A stretch of DNA of 64,000 nucleotides from Rhynchopus sp. YZ270_cl-10 (Eukaryota; Euglenozoa; Diplonemea; Diplonemida; Diplonemidae). Where the stretch lies: assembly GCA_964035575.1 (NCBI GenBank), contig OZ037834.1, positions 1-64,000 of the forward strand, read 5' to 3'. The notes under the pieces are model-generated. The model worked only from the letters and a program-made list of their open reading frames with translations, was not told where the DNA came from and did not search any database. Below are positions 1-10,926 of this stretch, piece after piece (within the stretch, counting starts at the first letter, position 1; each line of letters begins with the position of its first letter). The position numbers and the translations under genes were made by a program.

Positions 1-1152
1 TTGCGGGTTTGCGGTTTGCGGGTTTGCGGGTTTGCGGGTTTGCGGGTTTGCGGGTTTGCGGGTTTGCGGGTTTGCGGGTTTGCGGGTTGCGGGTTTGCGG
101 GTTTGCGGGTTTGCGGGTTTGCGGGTTTGCGGGTTTGCGGTTTGCGGGTTTGCGGGTTTGCGGGTTTGCGGGTTTGCGGGTTTGCGGGTTTGCGGGTTTG
201 CGGTTTGCGGGTTGCGGGTTGCGGGGTTTGCGGGTTTGCGGGTTTGCGGGTTTGCGGGTTTGCGGGTTTGCGGGTTTGCGGGTTTGCGGGTTTGCGGTTT
301 GCGGGTTTGCGGGTTTGCGTGCGGGTTTGCGGGTTTTGCGGTTTGCGGGTTTGCGGTTTGCGGTTGCGGTTTGCGGGTTTGCGGGTTTGCGGGTTTGCGG
401 GTTTGCGGTTTGCGGGTTTGCGGGTTTGCGGGTTTGCGGGGTTTGCGGGTTTGCGGGTTTACGGGTTTGCGGGTTTGCGGGTTTGCGGGTTGCGGGTTTG
501 CGGGTTTGCGGGTTTGCGGGTTTGCGGGTTTGCGGGTTTGCGGGTTTGCGGGTTTGCGGGTTTGCGGGTTTGCGGGTTTGCGGGTTTGCGGGTTTGCGGG
601 TTTGCGGGTTTGCGGGTTTGCGGGTTTGCGGGTTTGCGGGTTGCGGTTTGCGGGTTTGCGGGTTTGCGGGTTTGCGGGTTTGCGGGTTTGCGGTTGCGTT
701 TGCGGGTTTGCGGGTTTGCGGGTTTGCGGGTTACGGGTTTGCGGGTTTGCGGGTTTGCGGGTTGCGGGTTTACGGGTTTGCGGGTTTGCGGGTTTGCGGG
801 TTTGCGGGTTTGCGGGTTTGCGGGTTGCGGGTTTGCGGGTTTGCGGGTTTGCGGGTTTGCGGGTTTGCGGGTTTGCGGGTTTGCGGTTTGCGGTTTACGG
901 TTTGCGGGTTTGCGGGTTTGCGGGTTTGCGGTTTGCGGTTTTGCGGGTTTGCGGTTTGCGGGTTTGCGGGTTTGCGGGTTTGCGGGTTTGCGGGTTTGCG
1001 GGTTTGCGGGTTTGCGGGTTTGCGGGTTTGCGGGTTTGCGGGTTTACGGGTTTGCGGGTTTACGGGTTTGCGGGTTTGCGGGTTTGCGGGTTTGCGGGTT
1101 TGCGGGTTTGCGGGTTTGCGGGTTTGCGGGTTTGCGGGTTTGCGGGTTTGCG
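1..1152. repeat. (TTTGCGGG)n octanucleotide satellite, degenerate
   Basis: The first 1.15 kb is a tandem array of the 8-mer TTTGCGGG. It contains many 7-mer slips (loss of a G or T) and rare G-to-A changes giving TTTACGGG. All three plus frames stay open only because the array has no stop word, so the long ORFs here are artefacts. The array runs off the window edge, so its true length is unknown. It is not a recognised telomere repeat, and the G-rich strand points away from the window edge. Confidence 0.95.
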
Positions 1153-1680
1153 GAGCTGTGGAGCTGTGGAGCTGTGGAGCTGTGGAGCTGTGGAGCTGTG
1201 GAGCTGTGGAGCTGTGGAGCTGTGGAGCTGTGGAGCTGTGGAGCTGTGGAGCTGTGGAGCTGTGGAGCTGTGGAGCTGTGGAGCTGTGGAGCTGTGGAGC
1301 TGTGGAGCTGTGGAGCTGTGGAGCTGTGGAGCTGTGGAGCTGTGGAGCTGTGGAGCTGTGGAGCTGTGGAGCTGTGGAGCTGTGGAGCTGTGGAGCTGTG
1401 GAGCTGTGGAGCTGTGGAGCTGTGGAGCTGTGGAGCTGTGGAGCTGTGGAGCTGTGGAGCTGTGGAGCTGTGGAGCTGTGGAGCTGTGGAGCTGTGGAGC
1501 TGTGGAGCTGTGGAGCTGTGGAGCTGTGGAGCTGTGGAGCTGTGGAGCTGTGGAGCTGTGGAGCTGTGGAGCTGTGGAGCTGTGGAGCTGTGGAGCTGTG
1601 GAGCTGTGGAGCTGTGGAGCTGTGGAGCTGTGGAGCTGTGGAGCTGTGGAGCTGTGGAGCTGTGGAGCTGTGGAGATGTG
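1153..1680. repeat. (GAGCTGTG)66 octanucleotide satellite, short array
   Basis: About 66 copies of GAGCTGTG abut the preceding TTTGCGGG array with no spacer. Only the last two units change, to GAGATGTG and then GAGATGTA. It is the same 8-mer as in the 4.6 kb array at 10.9-15.6 kb, in the same orientation. Confidence 0.97.
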
Positions 1681-1714
1681 GAGATGTATATTATTGCAAG
1701 GGGAAAAAAAAAGA

Positions 1715-2971
1715 AATTTGGTGACGGGCTAAAAAACCTGTCGTTCTTGTGTGACACTACCATGGAAACGTGATAACCTCTCTTTTTGTTTTTTTTTTGA
1801 AAACTTGGAAAAATCACGTGTCACAACAGAATATATCCACGACACGCCCAGCTTACTTAATACCATTCACACCCCATTTAGCGGTCTACGTTGAGATGTC
1901 CTACTCCCGCTACCGCTCATCAGTCAACGAAATGGGTATCATTGCAAAGTGACTCGGGGTATTCTCCCTGCCTCACAATGTGGGAAAGGCTTTTGTGGAA
2001 GCCAGTTCCATCTGGGGCTAATACAGGTGGGGTTTTTTGTTCACTCAGTACCTCACGCACTGGGCAGGTGGTCCGCTATTCGCTTCCCACGAGGCGCTCG
2101 CGTGCGCGCTTCGCGCGCCCGCTCGCGGTAACGCAAACATAAAACCTCTCTGGTGACATTTTTACACTTTTCGGCGTTCCTTGCTCACCAGACGCACGCT
2201 GCCTCTCTGAGTTCTGAACACTTTTTCGCCTGCTGTAATTGAGTAGTTGCCGGACAACAAACGGCCCCTGCGCTCCTGTCGGAAATGTCCCACTGTACGT
2301 CTCGTGAGTACATCACTGCGTCGGGACGAGCATTTTCCTGTGGCCCTGGCCAACGCCCTTACCGGGCAGTCTTGCTCACGACGGATATGTTTCCACGCAG
2401 GTCGAGCAGGCTGATAACCCTGCACGTACGACAAGGCAGGCACGTCGGCTTTGCGGGTTTGCTACACGGCAGGCAGCGCCGCCAGTACCCCGTTGGCGCA
2501 AACAATATGTACTCTGCAGCGTCGTGCCCTATTAACCTCCTCCGTAAAGCTCATGTTTGTGACAATCCTCCCCCTTATTCTTCCGCAGCACCTGAATAAA
2601 ACGCGAAATTTCATACTACACACACAACGTTTTACAGCACTCCTGCAGTGTCATTTTCCTGATATTTTTTGATTTTCCATTCTATGTGTTCATTTTCTTT
2701 CCATTGCGACCAATCTCCGTATGATTCACACTGTACATATTTCTTCATTCACACACGTGCGTAAAAAGTCGAAAATTTTTGGTTTTTGTGGTAAATGCCA
2801 GCTGGTCTGAAGAGTGATCTGACTATATTCTCCAGGTATAACTGGTACTCAAAAAATGCATTAACGAAGGAATCGTGCACTTTTGACCACCACACATTAC
2901 ATGTGTTTTTTCAGGTTTTTCAAGGCAAAAATGCTGATTTTGGCATAATGCCAAGTGTCATTTACTAAAGC
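1715..2971. repeat. Large direct repeat, copy A
   Basis: About 1.26 kb, repeated immediately downstream. Both copies begin at AATTTGGTGACGGGC and end in TTTACTAAAGC. Copy A lacks about 45 bp that copy B has near 3540-3585. Both contain a segment (1890-1950 here) resembling a dispersed motif, CTACTCCCGCT..CTCATCAG, that recurs near 62.77 kb. Short ORFs on both strands are not conserved between the copies, so I call no gene. Confidence 0.85.
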
Positions 2972-4630
2972 AATTTGGTGACGGGCTAAAAAACCTGTCG
3001 TTCTTGTGTGACACTACCATGGAAACGTGATAACCTCACTTTTTTGTTTTTTTTTGTTTGAAAACTTGGAAAAATCACGTGTCGCAACACAATATATTCA
3101 CTACACATCCAGCTTACTTAATACCATTCACACCCCATTTGGCGGTCTACGTTGAGATGTCCTACTCCCGCTACCGCTCATCAGTCAACGAAACGGGTAT
3201 CATTGCAACACAAGCGAGCAACTCCTTGTGCTAAGGAAGTGACGCGGGGTATTCTCCCTGCCTCACAATGTGGGAAAGGCTTTTGTGGAAGCCAGTTCCA
3301 TCTGGGGCCAATACAGGTGGGGTTTTATTTTTACTCAGTCCCTCACGCACTGGGCAGGTGGTCCGCTACTCGCTTCCCACGAGGCGCTCGCGTGCGCGCT
3401 TCGCGCGCCCGCTCGCGGTAACGCGAACATAAAGCCTCTCTGGTGACATTTTTACACGTTTCGGCGTTCCTTGCTCACCAGACACACTCTGCCTCTCTGA
3501 GTTCTGAACAATTTTTCGCCTGATGTGATTGAGTAGTTGCGGCGGAAGTTCCACGAACGAGTCAAACATGGGGTTGTTCAGGTCCAGGACAACAAAAGGC
3601 CCCCAAGTCCCTACGCGCCTGTCGGAAATGTCCCACTGTCCGTCTCGTGAGTACATCACTGCGTCGGGACGAGCACTTTCCCGTGGCCCTGGCCAACGCC
3701 CTTACCGGCAGTCTTGCTCACGACGCAGGTCGAGCAGGCTGATAACCCTCCACGTACTACAAGGCAAGCACGTCGCATTTTCAGGTTTGCGACAAGGAAG
3801 GCAGCGCCGCCAGTACCCCGTTGGCGCAAACAATATGTACTCTGCAGCGTCGCGCCCTATTGGCCTCCTCCGTAAAGCTCATGTTTGCGACAATCCTCCG
3901 CCTGAGTTTTCCGCAGCACCTGAATAAAGCATGAAATTTCATCCTACACTCCCCACATCTTACAGCACTCCTGCAGTGTCATTGTCAGGGTATTTATTGA
4001 TTTTCCATTCTATGTGTTCATTTTCTTTCCATTGCGACCAATCTCGGTATGATTCACGTTGTAGATATTTCTTCATGCACACACGTGCGTAAAAAGTCGA
4101 AAATTTTTGTAAATTTTTGTGTTGCTTGCTATTTTTTTTTCCGCCTCAATATCCCCAAACTACACGATGTACCCAAGTCACTTTCTGATGAGCAACTATT
4201 TCTTTAAAAAAATAGATTTTTTGGTCAAATCCCACCTGTGGTGAGGGGGTGTGTGGGTGGGTAGTGTGTGTGGGTGTGTGGGTGGCGCACAGCCTAAAGT
4301 AAAAACTAAAAAACTAAGGTTTTTTAGGATTTATATCTGAACTGGAGTGTGCGTACTGGGCAGTTTCACTACCCAGTACACACACTCCTGTTAGCTGAAC
4401 TGGCTTTTCAGGCGAAAAGTGGCCTGTTGGAAAAGTGGTGTTTTTGTGGTAAACGCCAGCTGGTCTGAAGAGTGATCTGACTATATTCTCCAGGTATAAC
4501 TGTCAAAAAATGCATTAACGAAGGAATCGTGCACTTTTGACCACCACACATTACATGTGTTTTTTCAGGTTTTTCAAGGCAAAAATGCTGATTTTGGCAT
4601 AATGCCAAGTGTCATTTACTAAAGCAATTT
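2972..4630. repeat. Large direct repeat, copy B, with ~330 bp insertion
   Basis: Second copy of the unit, carrying about 330 extra bases at roughly 4109-4437. The insertion includes a hairpin (4341-4388) built on GTACTGGG and CCCAGTAC. The minus strand at 3366-3659 reads as a 97-codon ORF, but in copy A the same stretch has indels that break the frame. It is either non-coding or a decayed fragment. Confidence 0.85.
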
Positions 4631-5372
4631 AATGCCTGACGATATAGTCAACGGTGCGATAAGGCACCGTGAGCCCCACCCTGCGTACCCTTCTGACATT
4701 TTCCACGGAACAGGATGTGCCGGACTCCACGGGTACGCTTCGTATGCGAGGAAGGCAAGCCCAGCGTCAGCACCAGCCTTGAAATTGGATATAAGTGCAG
4801 GACGCATGATGTTCGTCATAAAGGCGGGGCTCGTGCTGACGTCTGGGTGGTGTGCCTTCGCCAGGTTGGCAACAGACATCATCAGCTGCTCAGGCACCTT
4901 CAGGTACTCCAGCACCGCCGTGTCCACGTTGCCAAGGACGGAGCGCAGGTAGCGTGCCGAGACCGTTTCAATGTCCGCCGTACCACTGTCGAGACACATC
5001 CCGAAGCCCTCGTCACCTGTGTCACGTGCCTTCTCCAGAAGGTCGTCCATGTTGACAGAGTGAAGCCACCGATGATCGCACCTGTCGACAGAATCAGCAC
5101 CACACACAGCAGCACTGTCAGCGACTGGATCCCGCATGTCGCCATTGTTCAGAAGAATGTGCACTCGTACAAAATGGAAAAACCTGCTGGGGATGTGTGG
5201 TGTGGAACAGAGACAGGGGGCAGGCTGACTGTGACCTCGTCGACATCTGTCGTCAAAGAAGTGTTCGTCTTGATGGAGTTGCATCAGCGTGTGTGATGTA
5301 ACGCACGATGATGAGCAGCAGTCCACATGTAGAGATGCAGATGCTGAAGAGAAAGTACGGGGGGACATCATT
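4631..5372 (-). pseudogene. Frame-broken remnant of a membrane-anchored protein
   Basis: Protein-like sequence appears on the minus strand but switches frame. Near 5290-5370 one frame gives a hydrophobic helix (core CGLLLIIVRYI). Near 5050-5145 another gives a second helix (core LTVLLCVVLILSTGAIIGGF). From about 5050 down to 4640 a third stretch, in the frame of a 261-codon ORF, reads as a soluble domain containing DLLEKARDTGDEGFGMC and ISNFKAGADAGLAFLAYEAYP. Two membrane helices plus a soluble sensor-like segment resemble the N-terminus of a receptor-type signalling protein, but no family signature is certain. It ends at the copy B boundary. Frameshifts, or unrecognised short introns, explain the switching. 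I favour a pseudogene. Confidence 0.4.
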
Positions 5373-5471
5373 GTCAGGACCTTGCGGGGAAGTGGGAAAA
5401 GCAAAACAACCTATACATTCTTTCATTTGAGCGACTCTTGTGGAAAAATATCCAAGTATAAAGTGAAGTTA

Positions 5472-5650
5472 TTGATGCAGGACCTCCGACTGACCCATGT
5501 GTGATGCGAGCTCCGATGAAAGAACTACCAACAGAAGGTGTAAAAAAGAAACCTAATGGCTTGCCGTACCGTAAGAGAACGAGGGCGGTACACAACCGCT
5601 AGTCAGCCGGCGGCCCTGAAGAGTTGTGAGCTTACAGATACTCCCGTTCG
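5472..5650. repeat. Dispersed ~180-215 bp repeat (family W), copy 1
   Basis: Starts TTGATGCAGG, passes GTGTAAAAAAGAAACCTAATG and CCGTACCGTAAGAGAACGAG, and ends GCTTACAGATACTCCCG. A second long copy is at 47381-47597. Partial copies are at 36301-36415 and, more weakly, near 39350 and 57205. All copies have the same orientation. Confidence 0.85.
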
Positions 5651-6139
5651 CTTCACCCAGCTCTTAGTGAACGATAGTTGAGACAAGAGAGCAAAGGGGG
5701 GATCGCAACATCTCTCTGAGCGTCCTATGCTGTACCGACAGTTGGGCCTCACCCTTTCTCTGAGGAATGGACATGGATGTCCAAACAGTACACCCCAAGG
5801 TGCAGCAGAACCGAAGTCCTGGCCTAACTGTTGTCGCTGTTTAATGCCCCAGGTGCGAGCACCGTCATATCATAGGGAAGCCACGTCCCAGCATTTATAT
5901 ACCCTGCCAGGGTTTAAACTCGCAAAAAGTAGGGGCAGGGACCAGAGGACAAGGGGGGGAGTCGCATACCCAAAAAGACAAAGGCTATGCACTGTTACAG
6001 AAGAGGTAGGGTAAAGAAAAAAGAAAAGCCCCTGAAGGCACAAAACGCCTCGCATACCCTCCTCGCCTGTTCGGTAATCCCTCAGGTCAAGAAATCGATG
6101 CCAGCGCTCAACACCTTCAGAGTTTCAGGAGGAAGGGCC
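5651..6139. other. Non-coding stretch
   Basis: I see no gene. It lies between a dispersed repeat and the CTG-rich minisatellite. An ORF entering the minisatellite from 5987 on the plus strand is open only because of the repeat. Confidence 0.6.
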
Positions 6140-7360
6140 TGCTGTTGGAACTGCTGCCACCAAAGCCTTTGGAACTGCTGCAGCGCCTGCTGTTTGAACT
6201 ACTTTTGGACCTGCTGCTGGAAACGCTGTTGTGCCAGCTGTTTGAACTGCTGCTGGAACTGCTGTTGTGTCTGCTGTTGCGCCTGCTGTCTAAACTGCTG
6301 TTTGAACTGCTGTTGGAACTGCTGTTTAAACTGCTGTTGTGCCTGCTGTTTAAACTGCTTTTGGAACTGCTGTTGTGCCTGCTGTTTAATCTGCTGTTTG
6401 AACTGCTGTTGTGTCTGCTGTTGGGAATGCTGTTGGAACTGCTGCCGCCAAAGCCTTTGGAACTGCTGTAGCACTTGCTGTTTGAACTGCTTTTGGACCT
6501 GCTGCTGGAAACGCTGTTGTGCCAGCTGTTTGAACTGCTGCTGGAACTGCTGCTGTGCCTGCTGTTTAAACTGCTGTTGTGTCTGCTGTTTAAACTGCTG
6601 TTTGAACTGCTGTTGGAACTGCTTTTTAAACTGCTGTTGTGCCTGCTGTTTAAACTGCTTTTGGAACTGCTGTTGTGCCTGCTGTTTAATCTGCTTTTGG
6701 AACTGCTGTTGTGTCTGCTGCCGCCAAAGCCTTTGGAACTGCTGTAGCGCCTGCTGTTTGAATTGCTTTTGGACCTGCTGCTGGAAACGCTGTTGTGCCA
6801 GCTGTTTGAACTGCTGCTGGAACTGCTGCTGTGCCTGCTGTTTAAACTGCTGTTTGAACTGCTGTTGGAACTGCTTTTTAAACTGCTGTTGTGCCTGCTG
6901 TTTAATCTGCTTTTGGAACTGCTGTTGTGCCTGCTGTTGGAACTGCTGCTGTCTAAGCCTTTGGAACTGCTGCAGTACCAGCTGTTGGAGACGTTGTAGG
7001 AACCACTGCTGGAGCACCTGTTGGAACTGCTGCTGGTGCTGCTGGTGCTGCTGTTGCTGCTGTTGCTGCTGTTGCTGCTGTTGCTGCTGTTGCTGCTGTT
7101 GCTGCTATTGCCGCTGTTGTTGCTGCTCTTGTTGCTGCTGCAGTTGCAGCTGGTGTAGCATATGTTGTTACTGCTGCTGGTGTAGCACCTGCTGCTGCTG
7201 CTGATGCAGACATGCAGCACCACCCACAATGCCCCCAAAAGGGCCTTCCTCCTCATTTTTAAAAAAGCAAAAACCAAAAAACTAAAACAAAGAAGGACAA
7301 GACACACTACGCCTTGCGCTTCGCCGGCCTGCACCCTCTACCGTTGCCCAGGGACCGCCC
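6140..7360. repeat. CTG-rich minisatellite, copy 1, with shared 3' flank
   Basis: A compound array of triplet-phased words (CTGCTGTTTGAACTGCTG and variants) runs to about 7205 and becomes pure (TTGCTGCTG)n near 7050-7110. It is followed by about 155 bp of unique sequence (7206-7360). The last ~880 bp, including that flank, recur almost exactly at 8889-9835. All plus frames are open (Leu-rich or Cys/Asn/Trp-rich). The minus strand reads Gln/Phe/Lys-rich for 272 codons (6199-7017). Openness in several frames argues that period, not selection, keeps it open. A Q-rich protein on the minus strand cannot be fully excluded. Confidence 0.85.
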
Positions 7361-8888
7361 CGGATAAAACAAAGGAAAGGGGGAGGGAGGGAGGGTAAAA
7401 AGAAAGCACAAGTGTGTTGTAATGTGTATTAGAATCGGCGGGAAAAAAATATTAGGTTTTTGGGGGTCTATATAGGGTTGCTGTGGGGGTCACATGGCCG
7501 AAAAATGGCCATTTTTGGCCTATTTTTGGCCATTTTTTTAAGGTAAAAAATCCACTTTTTTTTTGTACATCCCCTTGCCCCCGGTAAAATTTACCAAACA
7601 TATGGCCCTGTTGGACATACTGGGCCCATGAGTCGGTCGCTGGATCACCAAACTAGTTGCCCTATTTGCTAAAATCATGTTTTCAGGGTCAAAAATAGGG
7701 TGTTTTTTAGGGTCAAAAATAGGGTGTTTTTCAGGGGTATGTTAACCACGTATGTGTCTTAGGGACCAAATTTTCCAGGAATGTGAACCAATCGGGTCGC
7801 AATGGGTCCAGGGGGCCCGGAGGGCCCCCATGCAGGTAAAATTTGCAACAATCCTGGGCAATGCTGGGGGCCGATAGGGTGTGCCTATACACGTGTTTTT
7901 ACGTGTTTTTGGGCACTTTTCAGGATTTTCGAAAAATTTTGCAACACCAAAATCAAAAATTTCGGTCTAGGAGGCCCATATCTGGAAAAAATCGATATTC
8001 CAATGGCCTCATTGGGACATATTAGGCCCAGGACCCTATTTTCAGGTCCCAGGAAAAGCCAAACCAATAAAAAAAATAGCTCATGGGACCCCCAAAAATA
8101 GGCGAAAAACAGCCATTTTTAGGGTGTTTTTTAGGGGTATTTTTACATACACAAATTGTTTACCATAGCACACCCCCAGGCTGCCTCAAAATTTTATCTT
8201 TATTTGATTTTTCCAACCCACATAGGGGTATTGGAGGCACAACATTCACCAAGCCTGGGGAATTTGGCACTGCACACACACAACTGAAAAAGGCAAAAAT
8301 CACCTGTTTTTCAAGGTGTCGCAGGGTAAATGTTGTTCCTTAAAAACCAATTTTTTTCTAAAAAATCGGCCCTGCGGGTGAAAAAACGACACTATGGGGG
8401 GTATTCCAGGGTGTGAGGGCCCCAAAAATCCGGTTTAAGACCACGAGAGGGTCCGAATACACATCTGAGAAGGTCCCGGGGAGTAAAAAAATGGCCATTT
8501 TTGGGGGGTCAAAATCTCACTTTTTGGGGGGATGTTTGTATACCCAGCACCGACCCACTAGCTGGGATGCCCAACTTTTCACGAATATGGGGGCCCGTAG
8601 GGCCCCCGGGGCCCAGGGGGCCCAAAATATCGTGTTGCAGATGCCAGGAGAACATGTTTCAATATTTTGGATACATTTTTCCATAGGGTCATTTTCAAAA
8701 GCACTGATTTTAGGGGTATTGAGCGAGGTACCCATACCCATGGGTTATCCTATATATTAGTTTTCACTCGGATGTGAAAAAACGATGCCGCAATGGATTC
8801 AGGGGGCCCAAATAGGGTATATGGCCCAGGAAATTTTCAAAAAGTTAACCCAACCAGGTATACAGGCATACAAGCCGGTAGGTCAACA
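7361..8888. other. Non-coding spacer with GGGCCC-rich blocks
   Basis: No convincing gene. The stretch contains loose repeats: AGGGTGTTTTT words near 7690-7735 and 8118-8135, and GC palindromes such as GGGGGCCCGGAGGGCCCCC (7811-7829), with related blocks near 8590-8625 and 8796. It separates the two minisatellite copies. The stretch AGGGAGGGAGGGTAAAAAGA at its left end (7381-7424) recurs beside the large octamer array at 10815-10855. Confidence 0.6.
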
Positions 8889-9835
8889 GATATTGTTTGA
8901 ACTGCTTTTGGACCTGCTGCTGGAAACGCTGTTGTGCCAGCTGTTTGAACTGCTGCTGGAACTGCTGCTGTGCCTGCTGTTTAAACTGCTGTTGTGTCTG
9001 CTGTTTAAACTGCTGTTTGAACTGCTGTTGGAACTGCTTTTTAAACTGCTGTTGTGCCTGCTGTTTAAACTGCTTTTGGAACTGCTGTTGTGCCTGCTGT
9101 TTAATCTGCTTTTGGAACTGCTGTTGTGTCTGCTGCCGCCAAAGCCTTTGGAACTGCTGTAGCGCCTGCTGTTTGAATTGCTTTTGGACATGCTGCTGGA
9201 AACGCTGTTGTGCCAGCTGTTTGAACTGCTGCTGGAACTGCTGCTGTGCCTGCTGTTTAAACTGCTGTTTGAACTGCTGTTGGAACTGCTTTTTAAACTG
9301 CTGTTGTGCCTGCTGTTTAATCTGCTTTTGGAACTGCTGTTGTGCCTGCTGTTGGAACTGCTGCTGCCAAAGCCTTTGGGACTGCTGTTGTGCCTGCTGT
9401 TGGAACTGCTGCTGTCTAAGCCTTTGGAACTGCTGTTGTGCCTGCTGCTGTCTAAGCCTTTGGAGCTGCTGTTGGAACTGCTGCAGTACCAGCTGTTGGA
9501 AACGTTGTAGGAACCACTGCTGGAGCACCTGTTGGAACTGCTGCTGGTGCTGCTGTTGCTGCTGTTGCTGCTGTTGCTGCTATTGCCGCTGTTGTTGCTG
9601 CTCTTGTTGCTGCTGCAGTTGCAGCTGGTGTAGCATATGTTGTTACTGCTGCTGGTGTAGCACCTGCTGCTGCTGCTGATGCAGACATGCAGAACCACCC
9701 ACAATGCCCCCAAAAGGGCCTTCCTCCTCATTTTTAAAAAAGCAAAAACCAAAAAACTAAAACAAAGAAGGACAAGACACACTACGCCTTGCGCTTCGCC
9801 GGCCTGCACCCTCTACCGTTGCCCAGGGACCGCCC
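8889..9835. repeat. CTG-rich minisatellite, copy 2
   Basis: Duplicate of the 3' part of the first minisatellite with its 155-bp flank (here 9681-9835). It differs mainly in copy number of internal words and in extra CCAAAGCCTTTGG-containing units. The minus strand again gives a Gln/Phe/Lys-rich ORF (8845-9528). The match between the flanks shows segmental duplication rather than independent expansion. Confidence 0.85.
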
Positions 9836-10787
9836 CGTGGAGGCGTACAAGGCTCACAATAAAACAAAGGAAAGGGGGAGGGAGGGAGGTTTTTGGTTCT
9901 TTTCATCCTTTGGGGTTTGCCCCCCCTTTCCCCCCTTTCCGCCCCCCTTCCTATTTGTTAATATTTTTGGTTGGCTGCTGGCTAGGACGGGTCTACCCCA
10001 GCGACGGCCCTTACCCCTTGGACGAGGCTCTGAGGGTAGAGGGCAGTCTCGGAGTAAGACCTGTCTAAGAGCCAGGCCAGTGGCATCAGGAGCCATTGGG
10101 CCACTTTTATAGATTGTGCAGTAGAGTAGAGTTTGTACAGAACTCTCAGAACTCTTGTGAGTTCCTTTTTTCACTCCTTTAGTTTTTCATTTTTACCTTG
10201 TGAAGGTCAATTTAAATTTTTCATTTTTCAAAACCACCACAGGTAAGCACGAGACCCACCATTGTTGTTGTTGATTTTGTTGTGCGTTATTGTTGTTTTC
10301 CCCTTTGGGTGTCAGTCAGTCGGGTCAGGTCACACTTACTGAAGTTCTCAAAAATTTTCACCAAAAAGAAAACTACTAAAAAGATTATGGAACTTCCTTT
10401 TTATTTGTTTGTGTGTTACAGAGGAAACGGCTCACTCAATCCCCTCCTTCTCCTCCCCTCCCCTCCCCAAGACAAAGCAAAATAAAACTACACCGGTAGA
10501 CAGAGCAACCCTCCCGTCCCATCCCCTCCCCTTTTCCTTTTGGGAAAAATTGCACTCACATACGACCCTTTTGCTTATTTGCAGGGAAGTGTTGGTTGTA
10601 GTTGTCCCAGATGCTTTCTATTTTAGTGCCACTAACTGTGTTTTCAGGCACTGTCTTGCCAGTACAATAGTAAAGTGCCCTTGTCTGGACATCTAGCTGT
10701 TTACATACTCGCTTGACTAGTAAGTACCCCCTCTGTCACTGGATGTAGATAAAAAAAAGCGAGCCTAGGGCTAAGTTGAACAACACC
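9836..10787. other. Non-coding spacer
   Basis: No gene recognised. C/T-rich tracts occur near 9920-9955 and 10440-10470. A run of 25 A follows at 10788-10812, just before the large octamer array. Confidence 0.5.
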
Positions 10788-10854
10788 AAAAAAAAAAAAA
10801 AAAAAAAAAAAAGGGAGGGAGGGTAAAAAGAAAGCACAAGTGTGTTGTAATGTG

Positions 10855-10908
10855 TAAAAAAATGGTCCCCTGTAAAAAAATGGTCCCCTGTAAAAAAATG
10901 CTAGCATG
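10855..10908. repeat. 18-bp tandem repeat, 3 copies
   Basis: Three tandem copies of a unit built on TGTAAAAAAATGGTCCCC, the last diverging, sit just before the octamer array. Confidence 0.85.
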
Positions 10909-10926
10909 CTTCCCAGCACAGATACG

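Noticed and set aside
1-1152. Telomere at the left window edge
   Set aside because: TTTGCGGG is not a known telomere word, units are irregular, the G-rich strand has the wrong polarity for a left end, and the window edge is arbitrary.
1153-1680. CRISPR array
   Set aside because: Simple tandem octamers without spacers, in a eukaryotic setting. No cas genes.
1-1773. Long ORFs of 566-590 codons through the octamer arrays
   Set aside because: All three frames are open with the same octapeptide because the unit lacks stop words. This is a property of the satellite.
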